From Phascolomyces articulosus (lineage: Eukaryota; Mucoromycota; Mucoromycetes; Mucorales; Lichtheimiaceae), in contig JAIXMP010000057.1 in assembly GCA_025677815.1 (NCBI GenBank), forward strand, positions 1-64,000: a stretch of DNA of 64,000 bases, given 5' to 3'. Positions 1 through 12,000 of the stretch are shown one piece after another. Below the pieces are notes generated by a model. That model searched no databases. It saw nothing but the letters and a program-made list of their open reading frames with translations, and had not been told where the DNA came from. Numbering within the stretch: the stretch's first letter is position 1; the number at the start of each line of letters is the position of its first letter. Made by a program: the position numbers and the translations under genes.

Positions 1-321
1 AACCTTACCCAATAATATCATAAAGAACTAACTACGGGGAAAAAAGAAATGTTTTTGGGTTTTTTTGTATTTGTGTTTTCTATAAAAATTTAAAATTAGA
101 GGTAAGTCAATCAAGGAATGGCATTGTGAGATGGAAAAAATGAACATTTAAAAGAAGAAACTTACTTTTTGTTGGCTTTTTTGAGTGTTTTATATATATT
201 TTTTTTGTTTCTAAATGAAATGACCAAAAATAAAAGTTATTATTTCTTGTATCCATCAGGTATTATTTTTTCTTTAACCCATTACATTTTTTTATAGAAG
301 CACTTACTTTTTTTGTTTTTT

Positions 322-540
322 TTAGAACCACAATGCCGTTGCATTGGGTGAAACTACGTCGACGTCCATATCATCACCCCACCAGTCTACTTCCATATCT
401 TCACCATCTCCAAACTCCCAATCTACTTCCATGTCTTCTACATCATCATCATCATCATCATCATCTTCTCGTCGTCGTTCTTCTTCTTCGTCTTGTCGTT
501 CTTCTTCTTGATCACCTTCTTCTTCTTCGTTCACTTCTTC
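322..540 (-). other. In-frame acidic extension beyond the TAA of the preceding gene
   Basis: The same frame continues without interruption from 540 to a TAA at 322, adding about 72 residues of the same kind: poly-Glu, an Arg/Glu stretch, a run of eight Asp, then three copies of an EDMEVDW/DDMDVDV-like motif. The composition matches the upstream acidic tail, so this looks like the true C terminus cut off by a single nonsense codon, a low-complexity sequencing or replication error, or a readthrough or spliced extension. I could not find an intron that removes the stop and keeps the frame. Confidence 0.4.
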
Positions 541-1209
541 TTAAGCACCGTCGTTTTCATCGTCATCGTCATCGTCATCGTCGTTTTGCACAGCTACAGC
601 TGGTGTGCTGGCAGGGAAGGGAGGAGGAGGGAGAGGAGCAGCGTATTCAGCAAGAACACGTGCAACCACAGCTTTGCGGCGTGAGCCAGCAAGGCGTCGT
701 CCCACTTGAGCAATTGGGCGCTCAACAACCCGTTCTTCATCGTCTTCGTCGTTACTTTCATCGTCGTCATCGTCTTCATCGTTCAATGCACGCCAGGCAC
801 GTTCCAATTCCGCCATTCGGGAAGCAATGCGAGCCTGGTATTGCTCTTCAGTTTCGCCCGGTAACCGAGGAAACTTACCACCTACCGAAGGATGGTCAGC
901 ATCAGGTAAGGATCGCTTACCTGAGCGGGGGGAAGAGCATGCGGAAGAAGAAGAAGGAGGAGCATCGAAATTGGTGGAAGTGGTGGGGGGAGCAGTGTTC
1001 AAATAGGCACGCGAAGCAGCAACGAGGTCCAATTGACCTTGATGCGAGGCATCAGTAGGGAAGCGGGAATTAGGAGCAGCGGAGGTAAATGCGGATGAAG
1101 AGGAAGAAGAAGCAGTAGCATTGGCAGTGGGAGCAGTGGTGATCATGGGAGCAGCAGTAGAAGCAGTGGTAGTGGGAGTGGCAGCGGAATGAGAAGAAGC
1201 GAAAACCAT
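541..1209 (-). CDS. Acidic low-complexity protein, unrecognised
   Basis: A 222-residue reading frame from the ATG at 1209; an in-frame ATG at 1272 would add 21 residues, but the 1209 start has the cleaner context. I do not recognise the protein. It is Ser/Thr/Ala-rich at the N terminus, has a basic, Pro-containing middle (SGKRSLPDADHPSVGGKFPR), a short helical stretch (ETEEQYQARIASRMAELERAW), a run of Asp/Glu, an Arg/Ala-rich helix and a terminal poly-Asp tract. This arrangement suggests a nuclear or nucleic-acid-associated protein, but that is a guess. The DNA is clearly more GC-rich than the flanks, which supports real coding. The frame ends in TAA at 541-543 inside the acidic tract, and the same frame continues open beyond it (next entry). 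Confidence 0.55.
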   Translation of the reverse strand: MVFASSHSAATPTTTASTAAPMITTAPTANATASSSSSSAFTSAAPNSRFPTDASHQGQLDLVAASRAYLNTAPPTTSTNFDAPPSSSSACSSPRSGKRSLPDADHPSVGGKFPRLPGETEEQYQARIASRMAELERAWRALNDEDDDDDESNDEDDEERVVERPIAQVGRRLAGSRRKAVVARVLAEYAAPLPPPPFPASTPAVAVQNDDDDDDDDENDGA

Positions 1210-1272
1210 GGTGGATAATTCAACACGAATGGGGGTGAGGAAAAAAAGAAAAAGAAGTGGGCCCGTTTCCAC

Positions 1273-2780
1273 GGTATTAAATTAATTCTGTCACCGTCTG
1301 CCACTGCAAAATTTTTGGCAGTGAATATTGCCATACACAGTGTATTATTTTTTACACATATTAAACATTGAGGAACGACACACACACATGTATGTAATAT
1401 AATGCCATAGTGATATATAGTTTAACTATATCCTTAATTTTATTTATTATATTATAAAATTTTTTACTATGGTTAATAAGGGGTAAAATTTTAGTCTGAA
1501 ACAAAGCAAGCACGGACCATCGTCGTAACGGAACTGCTCCCCGATGATATCTTTTTTTTTTTTTCAAAATGGCAAACATAAGATGTATTAGTATACAACA
1601 ATTATCAATCTTGCAAATTAATTTTTATAACCTGATCGGTACTGGATCAAGGAATGTTGCTCATTTATAATAGCCAAAGTATTATACAGGAAAGGTACAG
1701 GTTTTAAAAAAAAATATTTTTAATAACTGGGTCGTACGACGTAACAAGTTAAATACTGGTAATTCAACAAACAGAAACGTAAACTTCAGTTTTAGATTGA
1801 CTAAAATATAAATAGACAACATCCGCCTATATAATCATTATCATTCCCTGTATAAGCATGAATAAAATATTTAAATAAATTTCGGGGTGGGTCCATATAT
1901 GGTCATAAATACACTTTCCAGCAGCCTGTATAGACATCATAAATAATAGGCATATTTATTTTCTATACCAGCAACATAGACAGAAATAGGTGTGCTTACG
2001 TATTTTACCAATTACTGATACAGTTATCATAGGTCCAAATAAAAATACCTGTGCTTCTTTTATGTTTTACAGGAGATTTAAAAACTATTACAGTTTAACA
2101 TGTATTATGTAAAGTTATATGAAGATACTGCCATATAGTATATATAGGTATTGATAATAACCTAGCGGGCCAAACAATATATTGTAGTAATTGATCAATC
2201 AGGTAGACCTTCATTTTTATTTTAATTTGTTGGTACGTAGTAACTATATTCGACACTATTTATACATATAAGAATATATAGATATAAATATAAATATAGG
2301 GGTATCTAATGCTTAGTAGCAGCACGACTAACCCAAATATTTACTATCAATGCATACACATCTTGGTGTAAAATAAGTATGATGTAGGATCCACCGCCAG
2401 TTTTAACTTCTCTTTCTTCCCCCATTTTGTCTACGTATATATTTAAATCCTATCTTTTGCTTCATAGAAGCAAGGTCCCTGTTGTAAAAATAATAATTTA
2501 TCCTAAACTGATAAGCACGTAAACAACTTTATATTAAAAATGTCCAAGCACTATATACTATAGTAGCACTGAACTGAAGCATTAGACGTAAACCTCAAGG
2601 ACAAAAAACACCACAATCAAGGAACTTTACCATATTCTAAAGTGTGGTAATTCACTAACAGTAAGACTTTACGAACACTCTTTATATTTATTAGTTAACC
2701 AAAAGCTTTTTCTCAATATATTTATCACCTGTCGGTAGTTTTCCTTATTCACAATATACCATTCTATACCCAATTCCAAG
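1273..2780. other. AT-rich spacer, no gene seen
   Basis: No open frame with protein-like composition on either strand. It contains a T-tract near 1550-1563 and generic AT-rich sequence leading into the decayed HET copy. Confidence 0.6.
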
Positions 2781-2789
2781 CAAAAGTAT

Positions 2790-4531
2790 TTATGTATATG
2801 AAAATGTTGGACCAACAGTCTGCTGATGGCACTGCCAGCATCACACGTTTTCGACTCAATGTGACAGGTGGTAAATACCATCTCAGGTTTCTTGTTCTTA
2901 CATCTAACTGGCAAGTCGTACCAGCCACCGAACCGGCACAAGGTTACTGTACACTTTCCTATAGTTGGGAATAATCGGGAGAAAAGATCAGAAAGAACAA
3001 CCATGACTATGATATTATCGATCAAGGCTATCATTGAATTCTCTGGCATGTAAAAAAAAAGTACATTAAAAAAACCCTTTTGCACCACAGTGAAAAAAAA
3101 AAATTATATAACTTGTGAAGAGCTCCTGTAGCACATATGCAAGGATTTCAATATTGATCATTTATTGTATGACAAACAATGCGTCGATCAAGAGGATAAA
3201 GACGCCAAACGACATAAGTTTAAAAAATCATGAACAAGAGGTACAACAATGTTTTGTTAACAGTAGCCTTGACCCTTGGAGCTTCGAGTTCCAAAGGATT
3301 TTAATCAAGTTATGAAGTCTTTGGGGTATGGAACCAAGGTGCGACTGATGGTGAGCCTACAAGCTGAATATAAATCACTTTGGAGTTAACAGAGTTGAAT
3401 ATTGGAAGAAATCATGACTTCAAAACACATTCTGGCCATTGGGATCAATACGTATTAATAACAACATAGTGGTTGTATGAATAACCATTGCCTTATCCCT
3501 ACGTATCATTTGGGATTTTCTCGCTACGCGACGATTATACTTTGTCAGTCATGAAGAAACAAGTATGGAACAGACCCTTCATTAGGCTAATTTTCGTACC
3601 AGTTCAAAACTTCATGACAAAACCTTTGCCTTGGCCAATATTTCTCCATAACTAATCAATTATAATGAAATTAACTATGACAAGGATATTCAAACAACAG
3701 TAAATGATTCTTATCGACACGTTGCCAAAACTGATATCTCCATCCTGTGTTTCGGTACGCATCAGAATATGCGGGGTATATTGAATCGTTTATATACAGC
3801 AACGATGGATGATTACAACTTACCTTCATGGGCAGGTGTGGATGAGCGCCATTTAATGAATTGTATCAGTGCTACCACTTTACTTGATTCACCTCATGGT
3901 GTTGACAACAATAGGCACATGCACATGGTGATGAAATACTACTGGAAGATTCACATTAAAAAGAATGATTATAGTGTCATTTCTCTCCTATTTTCTTATA
4001 CACACAAGGAGGATACTATTTATAACCAAATGGCTGAGGCAATGACCAGGAAGACCAAAACATAGACGGAGGATATCTGTTAGCCTTGAAAAGGGCAGAT
4101 AAACGCACTTTCTTGGAGAAAAAACTTGCAGATACATGTTACGTTACAGGTGTCATGGATAATTATTATTATCAACACAAAGAGTATTCCTTTTCAAGAA
4201 CCAAAGTTTTGTCACTGAACGAGTAAAAATGTCAAGCATGTTTTATCTTACCCGTTACATTAGTCTGTATAAAACATCATTATGGTTCACCACTTGTAAA
4301 TCTACAAGGAAATTATCCACCCACATACATGCTCAGTTCCTGTTTTTGAAAAAAAAAAAAGGATCATGGTACAAACCACTATAACGTCATTGGTGCGATA
4401 CTCGTCAAAAAATAACCCGTTTTGGAGATACAGTGGATCCACATGAAATTCTAAAGAGTTATTTTGTTGATAATCCCTGCCTGGATGAAGTAGTCAAATT
4501 GTGTGAACCCAAAGAATTTATTAATGAGTAA
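2790..4531 (+). pseudogene. HET-domain (heterokaryon incompatibility) pseudogene, copy 1
   Basis: Decayed paralogue of the copies at 20.8 and 42.0 kb. Recognisable blocks in order: TSFRLN-like start and GYCTLSYSWE (2792-2974; the functional family motif is GYCALSYCW), then ITCEELL-stop-HICKDF and YDKQCVDQ (3108-3200; HET core motif, compare YDKVCIDQ in copy 3), then DISILCFG and LPSWAGVDE (3735-3850), and a C-terminal part ending near PKEFINE (about 4531). The frame is broken by many stops and frameshifts, including TAG at 3129-3131. HET-domain proteins in ascomycetes trigger cell death on non-self fusion; here only the family likeness can be claimed. It is not expected to make a full protein. 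Confidence 0.85.
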
Positions 4532-4867
4532 TAACTATATACAATACAAATTGGATGATGGTATATTATCCTATTAATTGAATTATTAAATTGACCCTTT
4601 ACTAGAAATTATGCATGAGATAAAACAATATGGCTTTTTTTTTTGGCTTAATCAACATTTATTGACGCCTTTTGAGAATTTAGATGGGATTGGGATGGTG
4701 AGGAAATATATATGCACAATAGGGTGAGTTTTATACTTTTTTTTGCTAGTTTTCATTGGTCTCATCAATGATCGATAAGGGATGTGTAAATGTATACAAA
4801 GAAATAAAAAAAAATATTATGGTAATGGTAAGAAAAAAATGCTTTTTATATCTAAAAAAAATCTAAT

Positions 4868-5590
4868 CTATTTCTTCTTGCCTTCCTTCTTCTTGATCGT
4901 TTCATCATTAATAAAGATACCCTTTTGATTATAAGGTTCTGGTTTTCTCCACCGTTGAATCTTGGCAGCAAATTCAGTAACGACTTGCAAATCTGTGCCT
5001 TGCAAAATCAATCGATTTGGTTGAGGAACAGTACAAGTGACACCTTCAGGTAAATCCATAACGACGGGATGAGAATAACCTAACTTGAGAGATAAAGATC
5101 GATTCTTGTTTTCTAATACACCACGATAACCCACACCATTCAATCGTAACATGACACGATATCCTTCGGATACACCCGTAATGGCATTATTTAACAAGTT
5201 ACGGGTAGTACCCCACATGGCACGTTGATGTTTCACTTCTGGGTCTTCGACAGAGACTTGAATACTGTTTTGTGAAGTAGGATCTTGTGGATTGGCGGAT
5301 TGCGTGGTGATTTTCACAAATGGTTTAATAACCAATGTTTGTTCCCCCAAGGGACCGGTCACGGTCAATGTGGTATTATAAAGTTCGGAAGGAATACGTG
5401 GGGTGGTAATGGGTGTCAAGTCATGGTTAATTTTGATATCGTTGGAAAAACTAATAGGCTTTCGGCCAATATGTGAAGAAATAGGAGCAGCAGCGTGGAA
5501 TGCCTTTTGTTGTTGACGTTGAAGTGTCGAACGGATAGACGAGGTGAGTTGAATGGAACGGTGTCGTAATGAAGAGGTGGCGATCGTCAT
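4868..5590 (-). CDS. MRPL6: Mitochondrial large-subunit ribosomal protein uL6m
   Basis: Intronless frame of 240 residues. The start is the ATG at 5590; the frame is open further upstream, but that stretch reads as poly-T leader. The first roughly 45 residues are basic and Ser/Thr/Gln-rich with no acidic residues, typical of a mitochondrial presequence. The rest is a uL6 fold: SELYNTTLTVTGPLGEQTL at the first strand, RAMWGTTRNLLNNAITGVS (compare the bacterial L6 helix HGTTRALLNNMV), the YRVMLRLNGVGYR segment, then KLGYSHPV and the PNRLILQGTDLQVV rRNA-binding loop. It ends in a Lys-rich tail (KKKEGKKK) after the usual YNQKGI segment. It is expected to sit at the base of the mitoribosomal stalk. 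Length is close to fungal Mrpl6. The neighbouring genes look unrelated. Confidence 0.93.
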   Translation of the reverse strand: MTIATSSLRHRSIQLTSSIRSTLQRQQQKAFHAAAPISSHIGRKPISFSNDIKINHDLTPITTPRIPSELYNTTLTVTGPLGEQTLVIKPFVKITTQSANPQDPTSQNSIQVSVEDPEVKHQRAMWGTTRNLLNNAITGVSEGYRVMLRLNGVGYRGVLENKNRSLSLKLGYSHPVVMDLPEGVTCTVPQPNRLILQGTDLQVVTEFAAKIQRWRKPEPYNQKGIFINDETIKKKEGKKK

Positions 5591-6238
5591 TGTTTGTATT
5601 TTTGTTGGTCTCAAAGAAAAAAACCGTGTTTCTAATAATTGAGAGGGAACAACAAAAACAAAAAAAAAGTTATTGAAGGGCCACAGGATTGTTTTTTCCA
5701 AGTCCGATTGAAAAAAGTTGACATTTGCCAAATTTTGTTGCCACATTAATGGCCATTAAAGTATGACTTTCTTATATCCCCAATGACATGATGGATAAAT
5801 TCGATAAAATGGTCCTTTTCATATCGACATAATATATAAGTATCTAAACTTATTATCTGTTGCTTTGAAATCTCACCCATTCAATAAAGTGGATTCATTT
5901 CAGTTAAACACTACTTTTTTTTTTCTCTCAATTTATCACCAGGTTCTAAATGAAGTCCTATTCTTATATCCCCATTTCAGTCTACTCCCTTGCTTTACAT
6001 TCTTGGAGGTAAATAAAAAAAAAGACAGTATAACTTATTATCCAACAAGAATGTTTATGGTCATCATTATCTTTTCGGAGCGAAAATAACCAATGATCTA
6101 TGTTTTATCCAAACGACTCATCAAGAACAAAAAGACAATAGAATGATGAGAAGAGATTGATATCGTTGATACAAATTTTTATATCTTATATACAAAGGGT
6201 GTGTTCATGGAAAAAGAAGGAAGAAGAGAGTACATAAA
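5591..6238. other. Short AT-rich spacer
   Basis: Promoter side of the uL6m gene and 3' side of the next minus-strand gene. No further gene seen. Confidence 0.5.
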
Positions 6239-7686
6239 CTATTTCTTCTTTAATTTTTTGTTTTGCGCTTCATTAAAGGTACTTTTCAATGACGATGCAT
6301 TTTTATATGACTTGAAATATCCATTTTCCACTCCTGTCTCAAAACACACTTTCCAAGACATTCGTTTTTGACGTTTCAAGTAGTACTCCTTAAACTGGGC
6401 TGCATAGGTCATATCATTAGGAGCTACAGGTTGTGTCGCCGAAATATCAGCAAAAGATGGTGTGGTGCTACTGGGGTCATTGCTGGTGTTATGTTGTCGT
6501 TGATACTTGTCTAAGCACTTTTGTGTAAATACAACCCCATCGCTGGCTAAAGTTCGAATTCTTTTTAAATCCGGTTCATTTTCATTCGATGCTTCAAGGA
6601 TACGTTTGAACTGATCACGCGTTTGTGTAGCAATATCCACTAAACCTTGAATTTTGATATCATGATCCAAAGTGTACTGCTTGACGATTTTTGAAAGAAG
6701 TAAAATAGTCGGATTGCATTTATAGCGTTGTAATCCAGATAAAGAACCCTTTTGCTCCATCAACATATATCCTAATGCAACCAGTGGTGAGAGAGGAGAT
6801 GGAACGCTATTATTTGCTCCGTCCTGATCTTGGTTCAACGTATTGTCATTATTATCCACAACTCCTTCACCGTCATCGTCATTCTCGTTGGGTGTACTGC
6901 GACTACGATGTGTATTAATGTTGTCGGCGTTTTCGTTCAATGCGTTGCGACTATTATGATCATTATCATTAACAACTCCTTCATCGTTATCATCAATGGA
7001 TGCGCTGCCACTAATGTTGATATTATTATCACTGTCGCCCTCGCGGTTACATTTGCCAAGAAGAGCAGCGTCGTTGCTATCGAGATTTGTCAAATAGTCC
7101 TTCACAGTATCAGGTGTCATGATGAAAAGTTCCTTGGCACAAAATTCACTTGGCAGTGTTTTTAAATATGCTGCTTTTGTCGTAGCAGAAATCATGTTAA
7201 CAATGGAGGAATGAATGATGTGTGTACCAATGACAAGAACGATCGGTTCCATTTCATAGTGGTCAATAATATGGATGCCATATTTCGTTATTTGACGCAT
7301 AAAAGACATATCGACTGTATCTTGTATTTGAACCAATACGGGAGGTAGCGTTTGAATGTCACGCTTGGGGATGAAGAAAGCATCCATTTTTTTACCATCG
7401 ATCCATGATCCATCATCTATTGAGGTATAGTTGTTGATGGCATGTTCTCCTATAGAAATATTTAGTGTCAAATTTTTTTCAAAATAATATATATATTTAT
7501 AAAAATAATGCATACCTACTAAGCTTTTCAGAACTAAATTCATTACTTGTTCATCTTTTAACATTTCTTTGGACCTCAAATCTGACCCATGACGAGATAT
7601 GTTGGAGATTTGCAAGTCTACCAAACCATGATAGTGTTTCAGTTAAAAACCATATCATGTGATGTATTTATTTTACCTGAAGACAT
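6239..7686 (-). CDS. PD-(D/E)XK nuclease-like protein
   Basis: Proposed exons 7677-7686, 7516-7617 and 6239-7449 give 440 residues; introns are 59 and 66 nt with GT-AG ends. The 66-nt intron (7450-7515) is multiple-of-three and leaves the frame open if retained. The N-terminal 150 residues resemble the Rpn/PDDEXK transposase-type fold: an acidic residue in DGKKMDAFFIPK (D60), then PPVLVQIQ (Q78, Q80) where active members carry E/D-x-K/Q, followed by a helix and PIVLVIGTHI strand. The middle is a low-complexity Asp/Asn stretch with two or three imperfect copies of NENADNINTHRSRSTPNEND-like sequence; the C-terminal third is helical and Lys-rich. Function is unknown; such fungal families are often multicopy and may come from mobile elements. 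The 5' end is unsettled: codons before LVDLQIS (KHYHG) also look coding but are cut off upstream by TAA. Confidence 0.6.
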
Positions 7687-9077
7687 GATAACTTTTTATC
7701 GACAAGGTTTACTTTTGTAAATCGACAAGATTTAAAAAAAATCGATAAGATCAAATTGACAAGGCTGAGTTAAATAGGCTATTTCTCTGTCAGATGAGCT
7801 CGCTTGTTCTTAAAGATATATTTATAACTCTATGCATAACCATCATGTTAATGAAGTGATGCAACAAACTAAAAAAAAAAAAAAGATGATAGATGTACAA
7901 TGCCACTTACTTAGGAGGTATTGTTCATGAGAGAAAACGAAGATAAATAGATGGATAATGATTGATGATTATAAAGTTGCAAAAGGTCACAAGATTTTTT
8001 ATATTAGGTTGTAAGAGCCAAAAGTGTTTTATTTCAGAGACAGCCAAAATAGAGTGAGACTACGACTGAGTCGTTTTTTTATTTTCGCTGCTTCTTTTTC
8101 TCGGTTTTTTTATCCTTCTTTTTCTTTCTTTCTTCATTCTCCTTTTTTATTTTTATTTTTTTCTTATATATATTTATATATATTTTGTTTTTATATAAAA
8201 AGGTATTTTCCATTTCATTCAAAAAGAAATCTTCTTTTCATTAAAATGTGTGGCAAAATGACCATGGGGAGATGAACACTTTTTATATACATATATATAA
8301 ACTAACAACGAGATTATACTTTTTCTATATATTTTTTTTTATTTGAACGAATTCAAAAATAACACATTCCATTTTATTCAAAAAAATATAGTAAGCAACC
8401 TACCAACTTGAATGACGTTCTTTTTATGAATTAATATAAAAACAACAACAACAACAACAAAGAGGCAACAAGACAACTTATACATTGATTTTATTAATAG
8501 GATACCTGCCGCGCTCTTTTCCGCTTTTTTTTTTTATATATTTCAACAGCACATACATACCGACCCTTTTTATCTTAATTTGGGGCCACACTTTCAAACC
8601 ACATATACTAAAGTGTAGTGTGCGCAGCATTTATATATATATTGGCTTATTATTTTTGTTATATAACCCCAACAAGCAGGTAATTGTTTATATGAGAAGG
8701 ATGATGGATTGATGATGATGATGATTTTTTTCCTCTCAGAAGGAAAAAGAGAACCAGTCGGAGAACCCACTTTTTTTTTTCTTTTACCCTTACATTTTTA
8801 TAATATCTCGTGGTTCCCAGTCCTTTTTTTTTGTTTCTTTTTCGCTTATTTCTCACACTCTACTTTTTATTCTTTTCTTATTTAGAATTATATATAAAAC
8901 GAAAGCCATTTATCATTCAAACAAGAACTTTCATTATCATCATTTTAAAAAAAGGGGAAAACAAACATCATCAACATCCATTTGCAATCAACCATCAAGC
9001 AAACAAAAAAAAAACTATATATATAACAACAAACTTCTCTGTATAAATCCCTCTACCCCCCTTCTCCCCATATTTTC
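7687..9077. promoter_or_regulatory. Promoter and 5' leader region upstream of the HOS4-like gene
   Basis: About 1.4 kb without a convincing gene. It holds many pyrimidine tracts (8080-8200, 8510-8545, 8760-8880), a (CAA)n run at about 8442-8460, and a CT-rich, then A/C-rich leader ending CCCCCTTCTCCCC just before the ATG at 9078. Long poly-pyrimidine leaders are usual upstream of fungal genes. TATA-like AT stretches are too many to single one out. Confidence 0.45.
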
Positions 9078-12000
9078 ATGGCAAGCATACCATCACAATC
9101 ACAACAACAACATCATTTATTGAGGCCACCTACATCCTCAATAACTACTACCCATGAACAACAACAACAAAAAAAACAAGGAAATGATTTTTTAAATGGT
9201 AAAAAATCGGAAAATGGTTCCGGTCTTCAACAACAAAGAAAAAAATCTCATGATAATACAAGCACGACGATGATGATGACGACGGATGATTCTGATGCCG
9301 ATACAGAAATTGCGAGTACAGCTTCTAAAGAACAACAAGAAAGTGATGAAGAAGATCGTTATTGGGATCGATTTCAAATGCCAAGGCGTCGTCATCATCA
9401 TCAACATTCAAATGCAACTGGTGTTTCTTCATCATCGACAACATCATCAAAACGTTCACGTTACCCAAATAATCATCATGAAACAAGTGCTGTTGCGGAT
9501 GTCGATTCTGATATGAGTACCCATGATGAGGAAGACGATGAAGATGATGAAAGAAGAAATGATAGTTTGAGACGAAAACGAAAATTGAAAAAGAATATTT
9601 CCAGTAATAGCCGAGAACGGAAAACCTTAAAAGTGTCTCAGCCAACAACAATTCAGGAAAAGCGCCGCCGTGGACGCCCACGAAAAGATTCTTCTGAACA
9701 ACAGCAACAATCTTCTACAACTACGACTGCTTTAACATCAGCTGAGAATCATTCTCAACAACAACAACAACATTCATCTTCACTTTTATCCACAAAATCA
9801 TCTTCTCGCCCTACTTCAATGACTCCTCCTGTTACTTCACCGACGACACCTACTACTTCTGAACGTCCTACTTCATTTTCTTCTACTTCTCATCGATCAT
9901 CAACATCTCAGCAACAAGACCAGCAACAACCTTCTGCATCTTCCTCTTCTTCATCTTATCGACAGCGACGACGTAGATCTTCCTCTTCTGCATCCTCTAC
10001 TTTTTCTGGTAAAGAATCATCCCCTGCTACGGGTGCTGCTGCCACTTCTTCTGGTGGTGGTACCACCTTTTCTCGTGGTAAAGGCCGTACGGGAGCCTCT
10101 CAAAATCCCAACAAGGTCGATAAAGCGGGTCGTACCAAACTATTCGTCTTTACCGGTTCAGGTCAACTTGACAAAGTCAAAGAATTAGTCGCCTTGGGTG
10201 CCAATGTCAATCATCGTGACAATGCCGGGTGGACGCCTTTACACGAAGCTTCACTCAAAGGACAAAACGATGTGGCAGAATTCTTGATTAGTCGAGGTGC
10301 TGATGTCAATGCACGAGGGTTTGGTGATGATACCCCATTACATGATGCCAGTTCCAACGGTTTTCCTGAATGTGTCAAACTTTTGGTTGATGCGGGTGCC
10401 GATGTATTTGCATTGAATTCAGAAAAGCAAACCCCCTTGGATGTCTGCGATGATTCGAAATCGCATCATATGATTGAAAAGAAAATGAAACAATTGAATC
10501 GACTGGTGGCGCAAGATGATAATGGACGTACGATTCTTCATAAAGCGTGTGCGGAGGGACATTACGATGAAGTTGCCTTGTTGTTGAAACAAGGTGCTAA
10601 TGCTAATGCTCGTGATAATAATCATTGGACCCCACTTCATGATGCTTGTGCCTATGGGGATGTGACGATTGCTCGGTTGTTGGTGCAACATGGTGCCGAT
10701 ATTAATTCACCGGGTTATCAAGGTAATACCCCATTGCACCAAGCTAGTAAAAGTGGTCATGAGCCTTTGGTGCATTACTTGTTGGATGATGCTGGTGCTG
10801 ATGTCGACCATTGCAATGAATTGAATCAAAGTGCATATGATGTGACTGAATTCGCGGGGATTCGACGGATTTTGGCGGCTCGTACAGATGAATTGCGTAA
10901 ACAGCGAACGGCCAGTGATGCTATTGATGAAATTACTTTTATTTCTCATACCAAACAACGTCGTCATGCTGGTGGTAATAAAGCATCTCAAGGTTCCACT
11001 ACTCCGTTGACGCGTGAAGAACGTAAAATTCAAGCGATTATGCGATCTTTTGAAGTCATGGAACAAAATAAAAAACCACGACGCGTGAAACGATCGTATG
11101 GTGGAAATGATGACGAAGATGACGATGACGAAGATGTCGCTTCATTACATACACCAACATCATCAACGATGACGACAACGACCAAAGAATCAAAGAAATT
11201 ACGCCGTAGTGGTACTTCAACACCTACACGTCGACGACAAAAATCGTGTTCAACTGAAATGACTTCTTCCAGAGAACCTTCTGCAGATCCAGAAACACGT
11301 CCTTCTAGCACGACTGCTATTGGTGGTACTTCATCAACAACTGCGAAAAAGAATGCAACCACGTCGTCTTCTAATGAAAGTGGCACTCGACTTTTTTCAC
11401 GTAAAAAAGACCCCAGTGGACGTACGCAATTACATAAACATTCCAGCAAAGGTGACCTTGCCGTTGTTGAAAAATTACTTAAAGCAGGTGCTGATCCAAA
11501 TGAAGGTGACAATGCTGGTTGGACACCCCTTCATGAAGCAGCTCTTCATGGTCATGATCAAGTGGTCAAACTCTTGCTAGAAAAAGGTGCCGATGCCAAT
11601 TTAAAGGGAGGTGATCAAGATACCTCTTTACATGATGCGGTGGAAAACAATCATATCAAGGTGATTCATCATTTATTGGAACATGGTGCCAATCCTCATG
11701 CTCGCAATGCCAAAGGACTTACCCCATTGGATATTGCCATGGAAGGTGATCATGATGATATTAAACAAACGTTGAAACGTGCTGCGGCTGCGGTCAAGAA
11801 TGGAAAAAAGAAGATATCAAAATCTTCTTCTACAACAACGACCAACGTGGATCGACCAAAAAAGACACCGACGGTAGATCGAGATGATATCAAAGGTATT
11901 TTTTTTCTTCTAGAAAATCAACAACAAAAGAATTTATTTCCATGTACTGAAAAAAAAATGGGTGTTTTTTTAATGGATGAATGTAAATAGAATCGACATC

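Noticed and set aside
333..1058. 241-residue plus-strand frame rich in His and Leu
   Set aside because: It is the complement of the acidic gene on the minus strand; the His run mirrors Asp codons, and there is no protein-like structure.
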